Under the pieces are notes generated by a model, which saw nothing but the letters and a program-made list of their open reading frames with translations, searched no databases and was not told where the DNA came from. Positions 17,432 to 26,422 of a stretch of 59,667 nucleotides of DNA are shown piece by piece. This DNA is from an uncultured Cuneatibacter sp. (GTDB lineage: Bacteria; Bacillota; Clostridia; Lachnospirales; Lachnospiraceae), in assembly GCA_934234215.1 (NCBI GenBank), contig CAKQHB010000019.1:1-59667 (forward strand), in the 5' to 3' direction. Position 1 is the stretch's first letter, and each line of letters starts with the position of its first letter. Position numbers and translations under genes: made by a program.

Positions 17432-17794
17432 ATGAAGAGCGCAAGAAAGATCAGAGCATTGCGGAAGGGCATTTTACTGAGTTGTCTGTTTGCAGTTGTT
17501 CTGATGATTGCAGTCTATGAGAGTTTTCTGTTTGGCAGAGCACTGTTTTCGGAGTCCGCATATGGGTCCTCTGCTGTGACTGTGGAAGTGACGGTGACAG
17601 AAGGAGAGAGTACGCTGCAGGTGGCACGTATGCTGGAGGACAACGGCCTGATCTCGAATCAGTTGCTGTTTGTAATGAAAGCAGGTCTGTATGGCTACAA
17701 GCTGCAGGCGGGTGTGTATACACTGTCCGGCGGTAAGACGCAGCGGGAGCTGTTACAGACGCTGAGTCTTGTGTCAGCAGAAAAGAAGAACTGA
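17432..17794 (+). CDS. MltG N-terminal-like membrane protein without catalytic domain
   Basis: Protein of 120 residues with a basic N-terminus and one membrane segment at about 13-35. An extracytoplasmic LysM-like subdomain follows, of the kind at the N-terminus of MltG endolytic transglycosylases (VTEGESTLQVARMLEDNGLI, then LQAGVYTLSGGKTQREL). It ends there. The YceG catalytic domain of about 200 residues with its essential Glu is missing, and the following gene begins 16 bp later, so this is not a visible frameshift. B. subtilis has a full mltG (yrrL) at the same place before yrrM. Confidence 0.75.
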   Translation: MKSARKIRALRKGILLSCLFAVVLMIAVYESFLFGRALFSESAYGSSAVTVEVTVTEGESTLQVARMLEDNGLISNQLLFVMKAGLYGYKLQAGVYTLSGGKTQRELLQTLSLVSAEKKN

Positions 17795-17809
17795 ATTTAG
17801 GAGTTGGAT

Positions 17810-18526
17810 ATGATAGAACAGGAACGTCTGGTTCCATATCTGAATTCGCTGGAACAGCCGGAATCTGCGCTGCTTTCCGGAATCCGTCGGGAAGCAGTTG
17901 CAGATGGCGTTCCGATCATCCGGGAAGAGACCGCAGCATTGCTGCGGTTTTTCGTTCGAGAGAGAAGACCGGCGCGGATTCTGGAAGTGGGAACTGCAGT
18001 CGGCTATTCTGCCCTCGTGATGGCAGAGCAGATGCCGGAAGCATGCACGATCACAACGATGGAAAAATACGAAAAGCGGATTCCGGAGGCAAAGAAGAAC
18101 TTTGCAGCGTCGGAGTATGAGGACAGGATCCGGTTCTTGACCGGGGATGCGACGGAGATTTTACAGCAGCTTCCGGAAATGGAGAAGTATGATTTTCTGT
18201 TTATGGATGCAGCGAAAGCACAGTATTTATCCTGGCTGCCGCTGCTTTTACGGGTAGCAGCTCCCCACGCTTTGATCCTGTCGGACAATGTGCTGCAGGA
18301 TGGCGATGTGGTGGAGTCCCGATTTGCAGTGACGAGACGGAATCGGACGATCCACAGACGGATGCGGGATTATTTGTACACACTGAAACATACCGAGGGA
18401 CTTTCTTCGCTGATTCTCCCGGTAGGAGACGGTGTGGCATTGACGACTGTGCTGGATGCTGCCCATGCAGTGCAGGAGCTGGGATGTGTAAATCAGAGTG
18501 ACGAGACGATTGGAATCGAGCAATAA
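17810..18526 (+). CDS. trmR: tRNA 5-hydroxyuridine O-methyltransferase, TrmR-like
   Basis: SAM-dependent O-methyltransferase of 238 residues. The SAM loop is ILEVGTAVGYSALVMA near residue 58, and a metal/SAM acidic site occurs at FLFMDAAKAQY. The ATG at 17810 is preceded by AGGAG at 17799-17803. The placement after ruvX, DUF1292 and an MltG-like gene and directly before a U32 protein matches yrrM, whose product methylates ho5U34 of tRNA to mo5U34. The role is therefore assigned from family and synteny. Confidence 0.82.
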   Translation: MIEQERLVPYLNSLEQPESALLSGIRREAVADGVPIIREETAALLRFFVRERRPARILEVGTAVGYSALVMAEQMPEACTITTMEKYEKRIPEAKKNFAASEYEDRIRFLTGDATEILQQLPEMEKYDFLFMDAAKAQYLSWLPLLLRVAAPHALILSDNVLQDGDVVESRFAVTRRNRTIHRRMRDYLYTLKHTEGLSSLILPVGDGVALTTVLDAAHAVQELGCVNQSDETIGIEQ

Positions 18527-18542
18527 GAGGAGTAAAATCAGA

Positions 18543-19775
18543 ATGAGACGTACAGAATTGCTTGTACCGGCGGGAAGTCTGGAAGTCTTCCGGGTAGCGG
18601 TACTTTACGGAGCAGATGCTGTTTATATCGGAGGAGAGGCATTTGGACTGCGTGCCAAGGCAAAGAATTTTTCCTTCGAGGATATGAAAGAGGCGGTTGA
18701 GTTCGCCCATGAGAGAGGCGTTCGCGTGTATGTAACAGCCAATATTCTGGCGCATAACGACGATCTGGACGAAGTAGAGAGCTATTTCAAGGAGCTGGGC
18801 GAAGTCGGTGTGGATGCGCTGATCATTTCCGATCCGGGCGTATTCATGATCGCAAAGCGTGTGCTGCCGAACATGGAGCTGCATGTCAGCACGCAGGCAA
18901 ACAACACCAATTATGGTACTTATCGTTTCTGGCATGATCTGGGCGCAAAACGTGTCGTGGCAGCCAGAGAGCTGTCCTTAAAAGAGTTAAAGCGCATTCG
19001 CGCGGAGATTCCGGACGAGATGGAGATCGAGGCATTTGTACACGGTGCGATGTGCATTTCCTATTCCGGCAGATGTCTGCTGAGTAATTTCCTGACTGGC
19101 AGAGATGCCAATCAGGGCGCATGCACTCATCCGTGTCGTTGGAAATATTCTCTGATGGAAGAGACACGACCCGGCGAGTATTTCCCGGTGGAAGAGACGG
19201 AGCGCGGTACCTTTATCTTTAATTCCAAGGACCTGTGCATGATCGAGCATATTCCGGAGTTGGTGGAGGCAGGCATCGACAGCTTCAAGATCGAGGGACG
19301 TATGAAGACCGCATTGTATGTGGCAACCGTTGCCCGCACTTACCGAAAAGCATTGGATGATTATGCAAAGGGACGGGAAGTATATGAGGCAAATCTGCCC
19401 TGGTATCGGGAAGAAATTGCAAAGTGTACTTACCGCGAGTATACGACCGGATTTTTCTTCGGAAAGCCCGGCGCAGACGCACAGATCTACGACAGCAATA
19501 CCTATGTTAAGAATTATACCTATCTCGGTTTGATCGGAGAGGACGTTCGCGATGGTCTGTATCCCTTTGAGCAGAGAAACAAATTCTCAGTGGGTGATGC
19601 CATCGAGATCATGAAGCCGAACGGTGAGAATTTGGAAGTGATCGTGCGCCGTCTGGTGGATGAGGATGGCAATGACGTCGAAAGTGCGCCCCATCCGAAG
19701 CAGAAGCTGTGGATTGATGTAGATGCTCCGCTTGCACCTTGGGATATTTTGCGCCGCAAAGAAACAGAGGAATAA
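18543..19775 (+). CDS. trhP: U32-family tRNA 5-hydroxyuridine synthesis protein, TrhP-like
   Basis: Protein of 410 residues of the peptidase U32 family. Evidence: the N-terminus LLVPAGSLEVFRVAVLYGAD, the family signature around EAFVHGAMCISYSGRC near residue 170, and clustered cysteines including CTHPCRW that fit an Fe-S cluster. TrhP proteins hydroxylate U34 of tRNA before methylation by TrmR, and the upstream neighbour is TrmR-like. B. subtilis has two such genes; only one is present here. GAGGAG at 18527-18532 supports the ATG at 18543. Confidence 0.85.
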   Translation: MRRTELLVPAGSLEVFRVAVLYGADAVYIGGEAFGLRAKAKNFSFEDMKEAVEFAHERGVRVYVTANILAHNDDLDEVESYFKELGEVGVDALIISDPGVFMIAKRVLPNMELHVSTQANNTNYGTYRFWHDLGAKRVVAARELSLKELKRIRAEIPDEMEIEAFVHGAMCISYSGRCLLSNFLTGRDANQGACTHPCRWKYSLMEETRPGEYFPVEETERGTFIFNSKDLCMIEHIPELVEAGIDSFKIEGRMKTALYVATVARTYRKALDDYAKGREVYEANLPWYREEIAKCTYREYTTGFFFGKPGADAQIYDSNTYVKNYTYLGLIGEDVRDGLYPFEQRNKFSVGDAIEIMKPNGENLEVIVRRLVDEDGNDVESAPHPKQKLWIDVDAPLAPWDILRRKETEE

Positions 19776-19803
19776 AAATCAGATCGTTATCTTGAAAAAA
19801 ATG

Positions 19804-19857
19804 ATTGTCAACCATACATAAAAAATGGTTGACAATCAAAAAAGAGAACAGTATAAT
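19804..19857 (+). promoter_or_regulatory. bioY promoter with BirA-type operator
   Basis: TTGACA at 19829-19834 and TATAAT at 19852-19857 with 17-bp spacing form a consensus promoter. An inverted repeat ATTGTCAACC (19804-19813) and GGTTGACAAT (19827-19836) overlaps the -35 box. The half-sites resemble known BirA boxes, though the 13-bp spacer is slightly shorter than the usual 14-16. Repression of biotin uptake by BirA when biotin is abundant is inferred. Confidence 0.75.
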
Positions 19858-19899
19858 AACCTTCGTTGCTGAAAACAGAAACGGAGGTTATTTGTTGTT

Positions 19900-20442
19900 A
19901 TGAAGAAGAAATTTACAGTTCAGAATATTACCCTGTGTGCACTGATGACAGCGCTCATGGCGATCTTTTCCTGGATCTCGCTGCCGCTGCCGAATGGTGT
20001 TCCGATCACACTGCAGGCGTTTGGTATTGCTGTGATCGGCTATACGATCGGACCGCTGTATGGTCTGGTTTCCATCGTAGCATGGATTTTGTTGGGAGCA
20101 GTTGGTGTGCCGGTATTTGCATCCTTCCGTTCCGGAGTGAGTGTTCTGGTTGGTATGACCGGCGGCTTCATCTGGGGCTATCCGGCGATGGTTGTAATGT
20201 GCGGTCTTGGTAAGAAGCGTCCGCTGTGGCTTGGAATCATCTGCGGTCTTGTTGGTCTGGTAATCATCAATATCACCGGCGCTCTGCAGTACAGCCTTCT
20301 GACGGATAACACTTACTGGCAGTCCGTACTTCTGGTATGCGTACCGTACTTCCTGAAGGATGTGATCTGTGTTGTTCTGGTAGCAGTGCTCTCCAGAGGA
20401 TGGAACAAGACACTGTCCAAGGTTCTGAACAGACAGATCTAA
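19900..20442 (+). CDS. bioY: Biotin transporter BioY
   Basis: Integral membrane substrate-binding (S) component of a biotin ECF transporter, 180 residues, with about six hydrophobic segments. Family motifs include the N-terminal NITLCALMTALMAIFSWIS and GPLYGLVSIVAWILLGAVGVP. The ATPase and T components are not nearby, so it likely uses shared ECF modules. No biotin synthesis genes occur in the window. GGAGG lies at 19883-19887; its spacing to the ATG is long, so a slightly earlier non-ATG start is possible. Confidence 0.92.
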   Translation: MKKKFTVQNITLCALMTALMAIFSWISLPLPNGVPITLQAFGIAVIGYTIGPLYGLVSIVAWILLGAVGVPVFASFRSGVSVLVGMTGGFIWGYPAMVVMCGLGKKRPLWLGIICGLVGLVIINITGALQYSLLTDNTYWQSVLLVCVPYFLKDVICVVLVAVLSRGWNKTLSKVLNRQI

Positions 20443-20518
20443 AAATCAATATCTGTATCAGATCGGACAATAGAAAAATAGCGCGATGCGCAAAAAATCA
20501 ATATAATAAGCTAGGCTG

Positions 20519-20553
20519 AAAAAGGAAGAACATTTGGATGCTCTTCCTTTTTT
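20519..20553. terminator. Bidirectional terminator between bioY and the AraC gene
   Basis: An 11-bp stem (20519-20529 with 20542-20552) has an A-run on one side and a T-run on the other. It lies between converging genes and can serve both. Confidence 0.85.
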
Positions 20554-20557
20554 GTTG

Positions 20558-21445
20558 TCAATTGCGGGAACTGTATTCACCCGGATTACAGCCGAATTGT
20601 TTGCGGAATGCTGCGGCAAAGCGGCTGGGATTGCTGAAACCCACCATATCAGCGATTTGTGTCACGGAATACAATCCGCTCTGTACCAGGGGAAGTCCCC
20701 TGGCTGTTCTGTACTCTTCAAGATAGCCTGTGATCGTCTTTCCGGTCATTTTCCGGAACAGACGAGAGCAGACTTCGCGGGAGAGGTGGATCTGATCCGC
20801 CAGTGCCTGCAGGGAAAAGACGGAGTCAAAGTGCGTATGTAAATAATCCAGCATGAGCCCCAGTCGTTCCAGATCCAGTTGATTGGCAGGTGTGAATGTC
20901 TGCAGCTCCTGTTGATGAGCACACAGGATGAGATGAAAGGCTTCACAAAGCAGTCCTCGGATCTGAAGCTCATAGCAGAACCCTTTCTGGTCGTAGACCT
21001 GCTCAACCTGATTGAGGAGACGCAGCACTTTGGCGCTCCAGTCGTCCTGACCGGTGAGCTGGATGCAGGGAAGTGCAGAATTTTGCAGGAGCGGACGAAA
21101 ACAGTGCTGTTCCACATCGCTTCCGAACGTGCCGTACAGAAAATCGGGGCGCACGAGGATCGTGCTATACTTGGCATGGACACCGCCGGGAGAGTGGCAG
21201 CTGTGTGGCACATTGTGATTGACGAGGAGTCCCTCGTCGGGAACGACACGGTAACTTTGCTGATAGATCTGATAGATCGCTTCTCCCTCGCGGGGCAGAC
21301 TGATTTCCAGCTCGTGATGCCAGTGGATCGGTACACTCTTTCCCTCAAATGCCCAGAGATCATCGTGATTGACGATCATGGGAAATCCTTCTGTGCCGTG
21401 TTCGGAAAGCTCTCTCTGGGTATCATCTACAAGAATTTTTCGCAT
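20558..21445 (-). CDS. AraC-family transcriptional regulator with cupin sensor domain
   Basis: Regulator of 295 residues. The N-terminal cupin-like domain (IHWHHELEISLPREG near residues 40-54) probably binds a small ligand, often a sugar. The C-terminal pair of helix-turn-helix motifs includes QALADQIHLSREVCSRLF and the AraC signature ending QIADMVGFSNPSRFAAAFR. It is transcribed divergently from a MATE pump 88 bp away, so control of that pump is plausible but only by position. Confidence 0.88.
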   Translation of the reverse strand: MRKILVDDTQRELSEHGTEGFPMIVNHDDLWAFEGKSVPIHWHHELEISLPREGEAIYQIYQQSYRVVPDEGLLVNHNVPHSCHSPGGVHAKYSTILVRPDFLYGTFGSDVEQHCFRPLLQNSALPCIQLTGQDDWSAKVLRLLNQVEQVYDQKGFCYELQIRGLLCEAFHLILCAHQQELQTFTPANQLDLERLGLMLDYLHTHFDSVFSLQALADQIHLSREVCSRLFRKMTGKTITGYLEEYRTARGLPLVQSGLYSVTQIADMVGFSNPSRFAAAFRKQFGCNPGEYSSRN

Positions 21446-21533
21446 GAATCACATTCTCCGCAAATTAAAATTTTCTGAAACGTAAAACAGTATAACCTTT
21501 GTATTTGCAGGATGCAAGAAGATGGAGGAAGTT

Positions 21534-22871
21534 ATGTCAAAAACAAAGGAAATGGATCTAACCGTCGGAAATCCGTTCTGGTCGTTATTAAAATTCGCAG
21601 TTCCCGTCATTCTGGGAAATCTGTTTCAGCTATTTTATACGCTGGCGGATTCCGTAATCGTCGGAAAAACATTGGGCGCAGAGTCTCTGGCTGCTGTCGG
21701 CTCAACAAGCATCATCATTTATTTTGTCTTTTGTTTTATCAATGGGTTCACGGGCGGTTTTGGCATCTGTCTCGGACAGCGCTGCGGTGCAAAAGACGAG
21801 ATCGGCATGCGAAGGAGCGTTGCAGTCTCCACGATTCTGAGCGTTGCATTTACGGTTCTGCTGACGACATTTTGCTGCGTATTTGCCCATGAGATCCTTG
21901 TGTGGATGCAGATTCCGGACGATATCGCAGGAGAAGCATATGATTACATGTTTGTGGTACTTCTTGGTACCGGTGCGACGGTCTTCTACAATATGATCTC
22001 CAATATGCTTCGAGCACTGGGGGATAGCCGGACACCGCTGTATTTTCTCGTGCTTTCGTCCCTTTTGAATATCGTGTTGGATGTTGTGTTTATCGTACCG
22101 CTTCACATGGGCGTGGCAGGCGCAGCCTGGGCAACGATTCTGTCTCAGTTTTTGTCAGCGCTGCTTTGCATGGCAGTGGGCATGAAGCATTTTGCAGTGC
22201 TGCGGCTGCATCGCGCAGATTTCCATGATCTGAAAAGCAGCATGATCATGCATCTGAAGACCGGCTTTCCTATGGGCTTTCAGATGTCCGTTATGTGCAT
22301 TGGACAGCTGGCGATGCAGGCGGTTGTGAATTCTCTGGGAACAGCTGCTGTTGCCGGTTATACAGCGGCATCCAAGGCGGATCAGGTGTCTGTCCTTGTC
22401 AACAATGCGATGATCACCGCAATTTCCAATTATGTTGCTCAGAACTTTGGTGCCGGAAAATGGGATCGCATCCGTCAGGGTGTGCGTGCCTGTCTCATTC
22501 AGACAGAGGGCTTTAACCTGCTTATGGGAATCGGAATTTTGCTTCTGCGTCACCCTATCGTGCGGATGTTTCTTTCCGACCCGACTGCGGAGATCTATCA
22601 CTATTCGGATGCGTATCTGACTGTGGTAGCGCCGTTTTATCTGATCCTTGGTCTGCTGGCAGTGTACCGCACTTCTGTACAGAGTATGCAGAATGGCACT
22701 GCGCCGTTTGCAGCCTGCATGATCGAGCTGGTTATGCGTATTGTGGCATGTGTTGGTCTGGCTGGCATCTTGGGTTACACAGCAGTCTGCATCGCAAGTC
22801 CGCTGGCGTGGATCGGTGCCTGTGCACTTTTGATCCCTTGCTACTATAAAATGGTGAAAAAGACCGCCTAA
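21534..22871 (+). CDS. MATE-family multidrug/cation antiporter
   Basis: Integral membrane exporter of 445 residues with about 12 hydrophobic segments in two similar halves (NPFWSLLKFAVPVILGNLFQ at the start, GFPMGFQMSVMCIGQLAMQ in the middle). This is the NorM/DinF-like pattern of cation-coupled drug efflux. ATG at 21534 is chosen because GGAGG at 21524-21528 is optimally spaced; an ATG at 21522 overlaps that site. The divergent AraC gene may regulate it. Confidence 0.9.
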   Translation: MSKTKEMDLTVGNPFWSLLKFAVPVILGNLFQLFYTLADSVIVGKTLGAESLAAVGSTSIIIYFVFCFINGFTGGFGICLGQRCGAKDEIGMRRSVAVSTILSVAFTVLLTTFCCVFAHEILVWMQIPDDIAGEAYDYMFVVLLGTGATVFYNMISNMLRALGDSRTPLYFLVLSSLLNIVLDVVFIVPLHMGVAGAAWATILSQFLSALLCMAVGMKHFAVLRLHRADFHDLKSSMIMHLKTGFPMGFQMSVMCIGQLAMQAVVNSLGTAAVAGYTAASKADQVSVLVNNAMITAISNYVAQNFGAGKWDRIRQGVRACLIQTEGFNLLMGIGILLLRHPIVRMFLSDPTAEIYHYSDAYLTVVAPFYLILGLLAVYRTSVQSMQNGTAPFAACMIELVMRIVACVGLAGILGYTAVCIASPLAWIGACALLIPCYYKMVKKTA

Positions 22872-22876
22872 ATGTA

Positions 22877-22905
22877 TTTAGAAAAGCAGATTTGCGTGCT
22901 ATAAT
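22877..22905 (+). promoter_or_regulatory. Promoter of the cupin gene
   Basis: A perfect TATAAT at 22900-22905 with a weak TTTAGA at 22877-22882 and 17-bp spacing, about 40 bp upstream of the cupin start codon. Confidence 0.6.
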
Positions 22906-22946
22906 CAAAGAAAAACAGCGAATAATCGCAATGGGAGGGCTTTATT

Positions 22947-23273
22947 ATGGTAGCAATCAATCAGGAAATTCCGATGGAACAACTGGCAAACAATTCATCC
23001 AGAAAAGTTCTGGCATATTCCGAAAATGTGATGACGGTGGAAGTATACTTTGAGAAAGGCGGCTTTGGCACCCGTCATACCCATCCGCATGAGCAGATTT
23101 CTTATGTCGTATACGGACAGGTAGAGTATGAGATCGAGGGTCAGACCTGGATTTTGAATCAGGGCGACAGTATTCATGTGGATGCCAATCAGAACCATTC
23201 CTGCAAGGCACTGGAGAAGACTTTATTACTGGATGTGTTCACACCAATGCGGAAGGACTTCATCAAGGAATAA
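22947..23273 (+). CDS. Single-domain cupin protein (KdgF-like)
   Basis: Small cytosolic protein of 108 residues made of one cupin barrel. Metal ligands are apparent in TRHTHPHEQISYVVYG (near residues 39-54) and in the later GDSIHVDANQNHSC. The HTHPHEQ pattern resembles KdgF, which linearises unsaturated uronates from pectin or alginate, but many small cupins share it and no uronate genes are nearby. It has its own promoter and terminator. Confidence 0.75.
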   Translation: MVAINQEIPMEQLANNSSRKVLAYSENVMTVEVYFEKGGFGTRHTHPHEQISYVVYGQVEYEIEGQTWILNQGDSIHVDANQNHSCKALEKTLLLDVFTPMRKDFIKE

Positions 23274-23298
23274 AATTAGATTTTGAGAAAATAACACG

Positions 23299-23354
23299 CG
23301 AAAGCGGTAGAAAGTAGGTGAGACATGATGCATCTATTTTCTGCCGCTTTTTCG
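23299..23354 (+). terminator. Intrinsic terminator after the cupin gene
   Basis: Arms at about 23299-23316 and 23335-23354 pair over most of their length (AAAGCGGTAGAAA with TTTTCTGCCGCTTT, including G-T pairs) and end in a T-rich stretch. Confidence 0.75.
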
Positions 23355-23411
23355 TGGGATGGAATTGTTGTAAAATTGTGAGCTTTATGTTACTATTAAA
23401 AATGAGTCTCT

Positions 23412-23469
23412 TTCGCCCAAAATACAGGCGAAGGTTGGAATGAGTATGTACGCGGAATGATGATTCCGC
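23412..23469 (+). other. Two hairpins in the leader of the M16 peptidase gene
   Basis: TTCGCC (23412-23417) pairs with GGCGAA (23427-23432), and GCGGAAT (23452-23458) pairs with ATTCCGC (23463-23469). The second is followed by TGTTTTTGGAGG, so a terminator-like hairpin with a T-run sits directly before the ribosome binding site. It might attenuate expression or occlude initiation; this is unproven. Confidence 0.4.
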
Positions 23470-23487
23470 ATGTTTTTGGAGGTTTTC

Positions 23488-26400
23488 ATGGCTGAATTTG
23501 ATCCTTCGGTTTATGCGTTGGAGAAGTGTGAGGAGATCGCAGAAGCGAATGCCCGCGGTACGCTGCTGCGGCACAGAAAGAGCGGCGCACGCATTTTTCT
23601 GATGGAAAATGACGATGAGAATAAAGTATTTTATATCAGTTTCCGGACACCGCCGGCAGACAGCACCGGTGTACCGCATATTTTGGAGCATACGGTTCTG
23701 TCTGGATCCGAGAAGTATCCGCTGAAGGATCCTTTTGTGGAGCTTTCTAAGGGCTCTCTGAATACGTTTCTGAATGCGCTGACATATCCGGATAAGACGG
23801 TATATCCGCTGGCAAGCTGTAATGAGGCAGACTTCCGCAACCTGATGGATGTATATATGGATGCGGTGTTGCATCCGGCTATTTATCAGAAGAAAGAGAT
23901 CTTCCTGCAGGAAGGCTGGAGATACGAGCTGGACGAGGAGACGAAGGGGCTTTCAGTCAATGGCGTTGTTTATAATGAGATGAAGGGTGCATTTTCGGCT
24001 CCGGACGAGGTGCTGGGGCGTTATCTGAAATCCGCATTGTATCCGGACACCGCATATGCATTCGAGTCCGGAGGAGATCCGGAGGAGATTCCGAATCTGA
24101 CTTATGAGCAGTTCCTCGATTTTCACCGGATGTATTATCATCCGTGCAACAGCTACATTTTCCTGTATGGAAGCGTGGACATGAAAGAACGTCTGGAATG
24201 GCTGGATCGGGAATATCTGTGTCATTACGATGAGATTTCGGTAGATTCCGAGCTGCATATGCAGCCGCCGTTTGAGCAGGTGCGTCATCTGGAGAAGACG
24301 TACAGCATTACCGAGGAGGAATCTACCGAGAAAAAGACGTATCTGACTTGGATCAAGTCGATGGGAGATGCGTTAGATATCGAGACTGCGGAAGCGCTGG
24401 ATATCTTGGAATATGCTCTCATGGCAGCTCCCGGTGCTCCGGTGCGGCAGGCACTTCTGAATGCGGGGATTGGCGATGATATCATCGGCGGTCTGGACGA
24501 ATATCGGGAACTGAGCTTTGAGATCACAGCGAGAGGCGCGGAGCCGGAGCAGATGGTGCAGTTTGAGCAGATCATCACAGATACCCTGCAGGATCTGGCA
24601 GAGCATGGAATCAATCGAAAGTCCCTTCTGGCGGGCATCAATATCAACGAGTTCAAGGCGCGGGAGGCCGATTTCGGCCGATATCCGACGGGTCTGGTGT
24701 ATGGACTGCAGGCGCTGGATGGCTGGCTGTATGATGGTGATCCCATGGAAGAACTGCGTTACGAAAAAGCATTCCGCTTCCTGCGGGAGCAGTTGGATAC
24801 CGATTACTATGAACAGTTGCTTCGCAAGCTGTTTTTGGACAACCCCCACGGACTTTTGCTGACATTGCGCCCGGAAAAGGGGCTGTTGGAGCGCAAAGAA
24901 GAGGAACAGCGGGTTCAGCTGGCTGAGAAGAAGGCGGCGATGACGGAAACGGAGCTGGCGCAGATCGTGGAGGAGATGCAGGCACTGAAGACGTGGCAGG
25001 AGACGGAAGACAGTCCGGAAGCGCTGGCAACGATCCCACAGCTGAGTCTTTCGGATATTGAGACAGAACCGGCACCGATTATTTTGCAGGAGCGTCAGAT
25101 TGCCGGAATTCCGGTGCTGCAGCATGCATTGTTCACAAGTGGCATTTCCTATCTCAAGATGATGTTTGACTGTCGAAAGCTGGCACAGGAGGATCTGGGC
25201 TATGTCTCGATTCTCGCATCGGTGATCGGCTATGTAGATACAGAGAATTATTCTTATCAGGATTTGTCGGATGAGATCAATATTCATACCGGCGGTATTG
25301 ATGCAGGTGTGGGTGTGTCAGCAAGAGTGGACGATCCGGAACATCCGATGGTGGCATTTTTGATTTCCGCCAGCGGTATGGTGGAGAAGATGTCGGACCT
25401 GTTTCGGCTGACGGACGAGATGCTGTATCGCTCGGATATGACGGATACCAAGCATTTGCAGGAGATTTTGGCGGAAAAGAAGAGCCGCGTGCAAAATCGC
25501 CTGACGCAGACCGGGCATTCTATTGCGGTGGGCAGATGCCAGTCTCATTTTTCACCGGCGGCGTGGTGCAACGATCAGATCAGCGGCATTTCGTATTATC
25601 ATTTTCTGGAAGATGCGATGGAGCTGTTGGCAAGAGATCCGGAACGGTTTATCCTGAAGCTGCAGGAGACAGCAGAAAAGGTTCTGCGAAAAGAAAATCT
25701 GCAGATCAGTTACACCGCAGCAGAAGAAGACTGGACGAAGCTGGAGGCATTTTTACCGGTGTTTGCGGAAAAGTTGGCGGCAGAGCCGCTGGCAGATGCT
25801 CCGCGTGCATATGAAAAGCGCGTATGGAACGAGGGCTTTAAGTTTGCTTCTCAGGTAAATTACGATGCCCAGTGCGGAACATTCCGGGATGCCGGATATG
25901 CATATCACGGTTCCATGCGAGTATTGCAGACTGTGCTTTCCTATGATTATCTGTGGAAGCAGCTTCGGGAAAAAGGTGGTGCATATGGCTGCATGAGTGG
26001 TCTGTCACGGGATGGAAATGGCTATTTTGTGTCTTACCGCGATCCCAAGCTGGCAGAGACGTATGAAGTCTACACCGGTGTACCGGAGTTTTTGAGGCAG
26101 TATCATGCTGAGAAGAAAGAAATGGAAAAATATATCATTGGTACGATCAGCAATATGGACATTCCGCTGAATCCCTCCGCAAAAGGCAATCGGGCGCTGA
26201 ATCTGTATCTTGCCGGTGTGACCTGGGAAGATCTGAAGCAGGAGCGCACCGAGATCCTGCACACAACGGAGGCAGATATCCGCAGACTGGCAGGACCGGT
26301 GGAGGCAGTTTTGGCCGGCGGTTACAAGTGCGTGGTCGGCAATTCGGAACAGATTACAAAAGAAGCGGCACTGTTTGATGAGACGAGAGCACTTCTTTAA
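23488..26400 (+). CDS. M16C-family zinc peptidase (PreP/insulinase-like)
   Basis: Large cytosolic metallopeptidase of 970 residues. The inverted zinc motif HILEH at residues 64-68 gives His, Glu and His, and a further ligand Glu is likely in YNEMKG. Four insulinase-like domains fit the length, with the M16C-associated region in the middle, as in presequence protease and falcilysin, which degrade peptides inside a closed chamber. No signal peptide is present, so the role is intracellular peptide turnover. ATG at 23488 has GGAGG at 23478-23482. Confidence 0.9.
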   Translation: MAEFDPSVYALEKCEEIAEANARGTLLRHRKSGARIFLMENDDENKVFYISFRTPPADSTGVPHILEHTVLSGSEKYPLKDPFVELSKGSLNTFLNALTYPDKTVYPLASCNEADFRNLMDVYMDAVLHPAIYQKKEIFLQEGWRYELDEETKGLSVNGVVYNEMKGAFSAPDEVLGRYLKSALYPDTAYAFESGGDPEEIPNLTYEQFLDFHRMYYHPCNSYIFLYGSVDMKERLEWLDREYLCHYDEISVDSELHMQPPFEQVRHLEKTYSITEEESTEKKTYLTWIKSMGDALDIETAEALDILEYALMAAPGAPVRQALLNAGIGDDIIGGLDEYRELSFEITARGAEPEQMVQFEQIITDTLQDLAEHGINRKSLLAGININEFKAREADFGRYPTGLVYGLQALDGWLYDGDPMEELRYEKAFRFLREQLDTDYYEQLLRKLFLDNPHGLLLTLRPEKGLLERKEEEQRVQLAEKKAAMTETELAQIVEEMQALKTWQETEDSPEALATIPQLSLSDIETEPAPIILQERQIAGIPVLQHALFTSGISYLKMMFDCRKLAQEDLGYVSILASVIGYVDTENYSYQDLSDEINIHTGGIDAGVGVSARVDDPEHPMVAFLISASGMVEKMSDLFRLTDEMLYRSDMTDTKHLQEILAEKKSRVQNRLTQTGHSIAVGRCQSHFSPAAWCNDQISGISYYHFLEDAMELLARDPERFILKLQETAEKVLRKENLQISYTAAEEDWTKLEAFLPVFAEKLAAEPLADAPRAYEKRVWNEGFKFASQVNYDAQCGTFRDAGYAYHGSMRVLQTVLSYDYLWKQLREKGGAYGCMSGLSRDGNGYFVSYRDPKLAETYEVYTGVPEFLRQYHAEKKEMEKYIIGTISNMDIPLNPSAKGNRALNLYLAGVTWEDLKQERTEILHTTEADIRRLAGPVEAVLAGGYKCVVGNSEQITKEAALFDETRALL

Positions 26401-26422
26401 AAGATAAGAAAATGGAGGAGCT

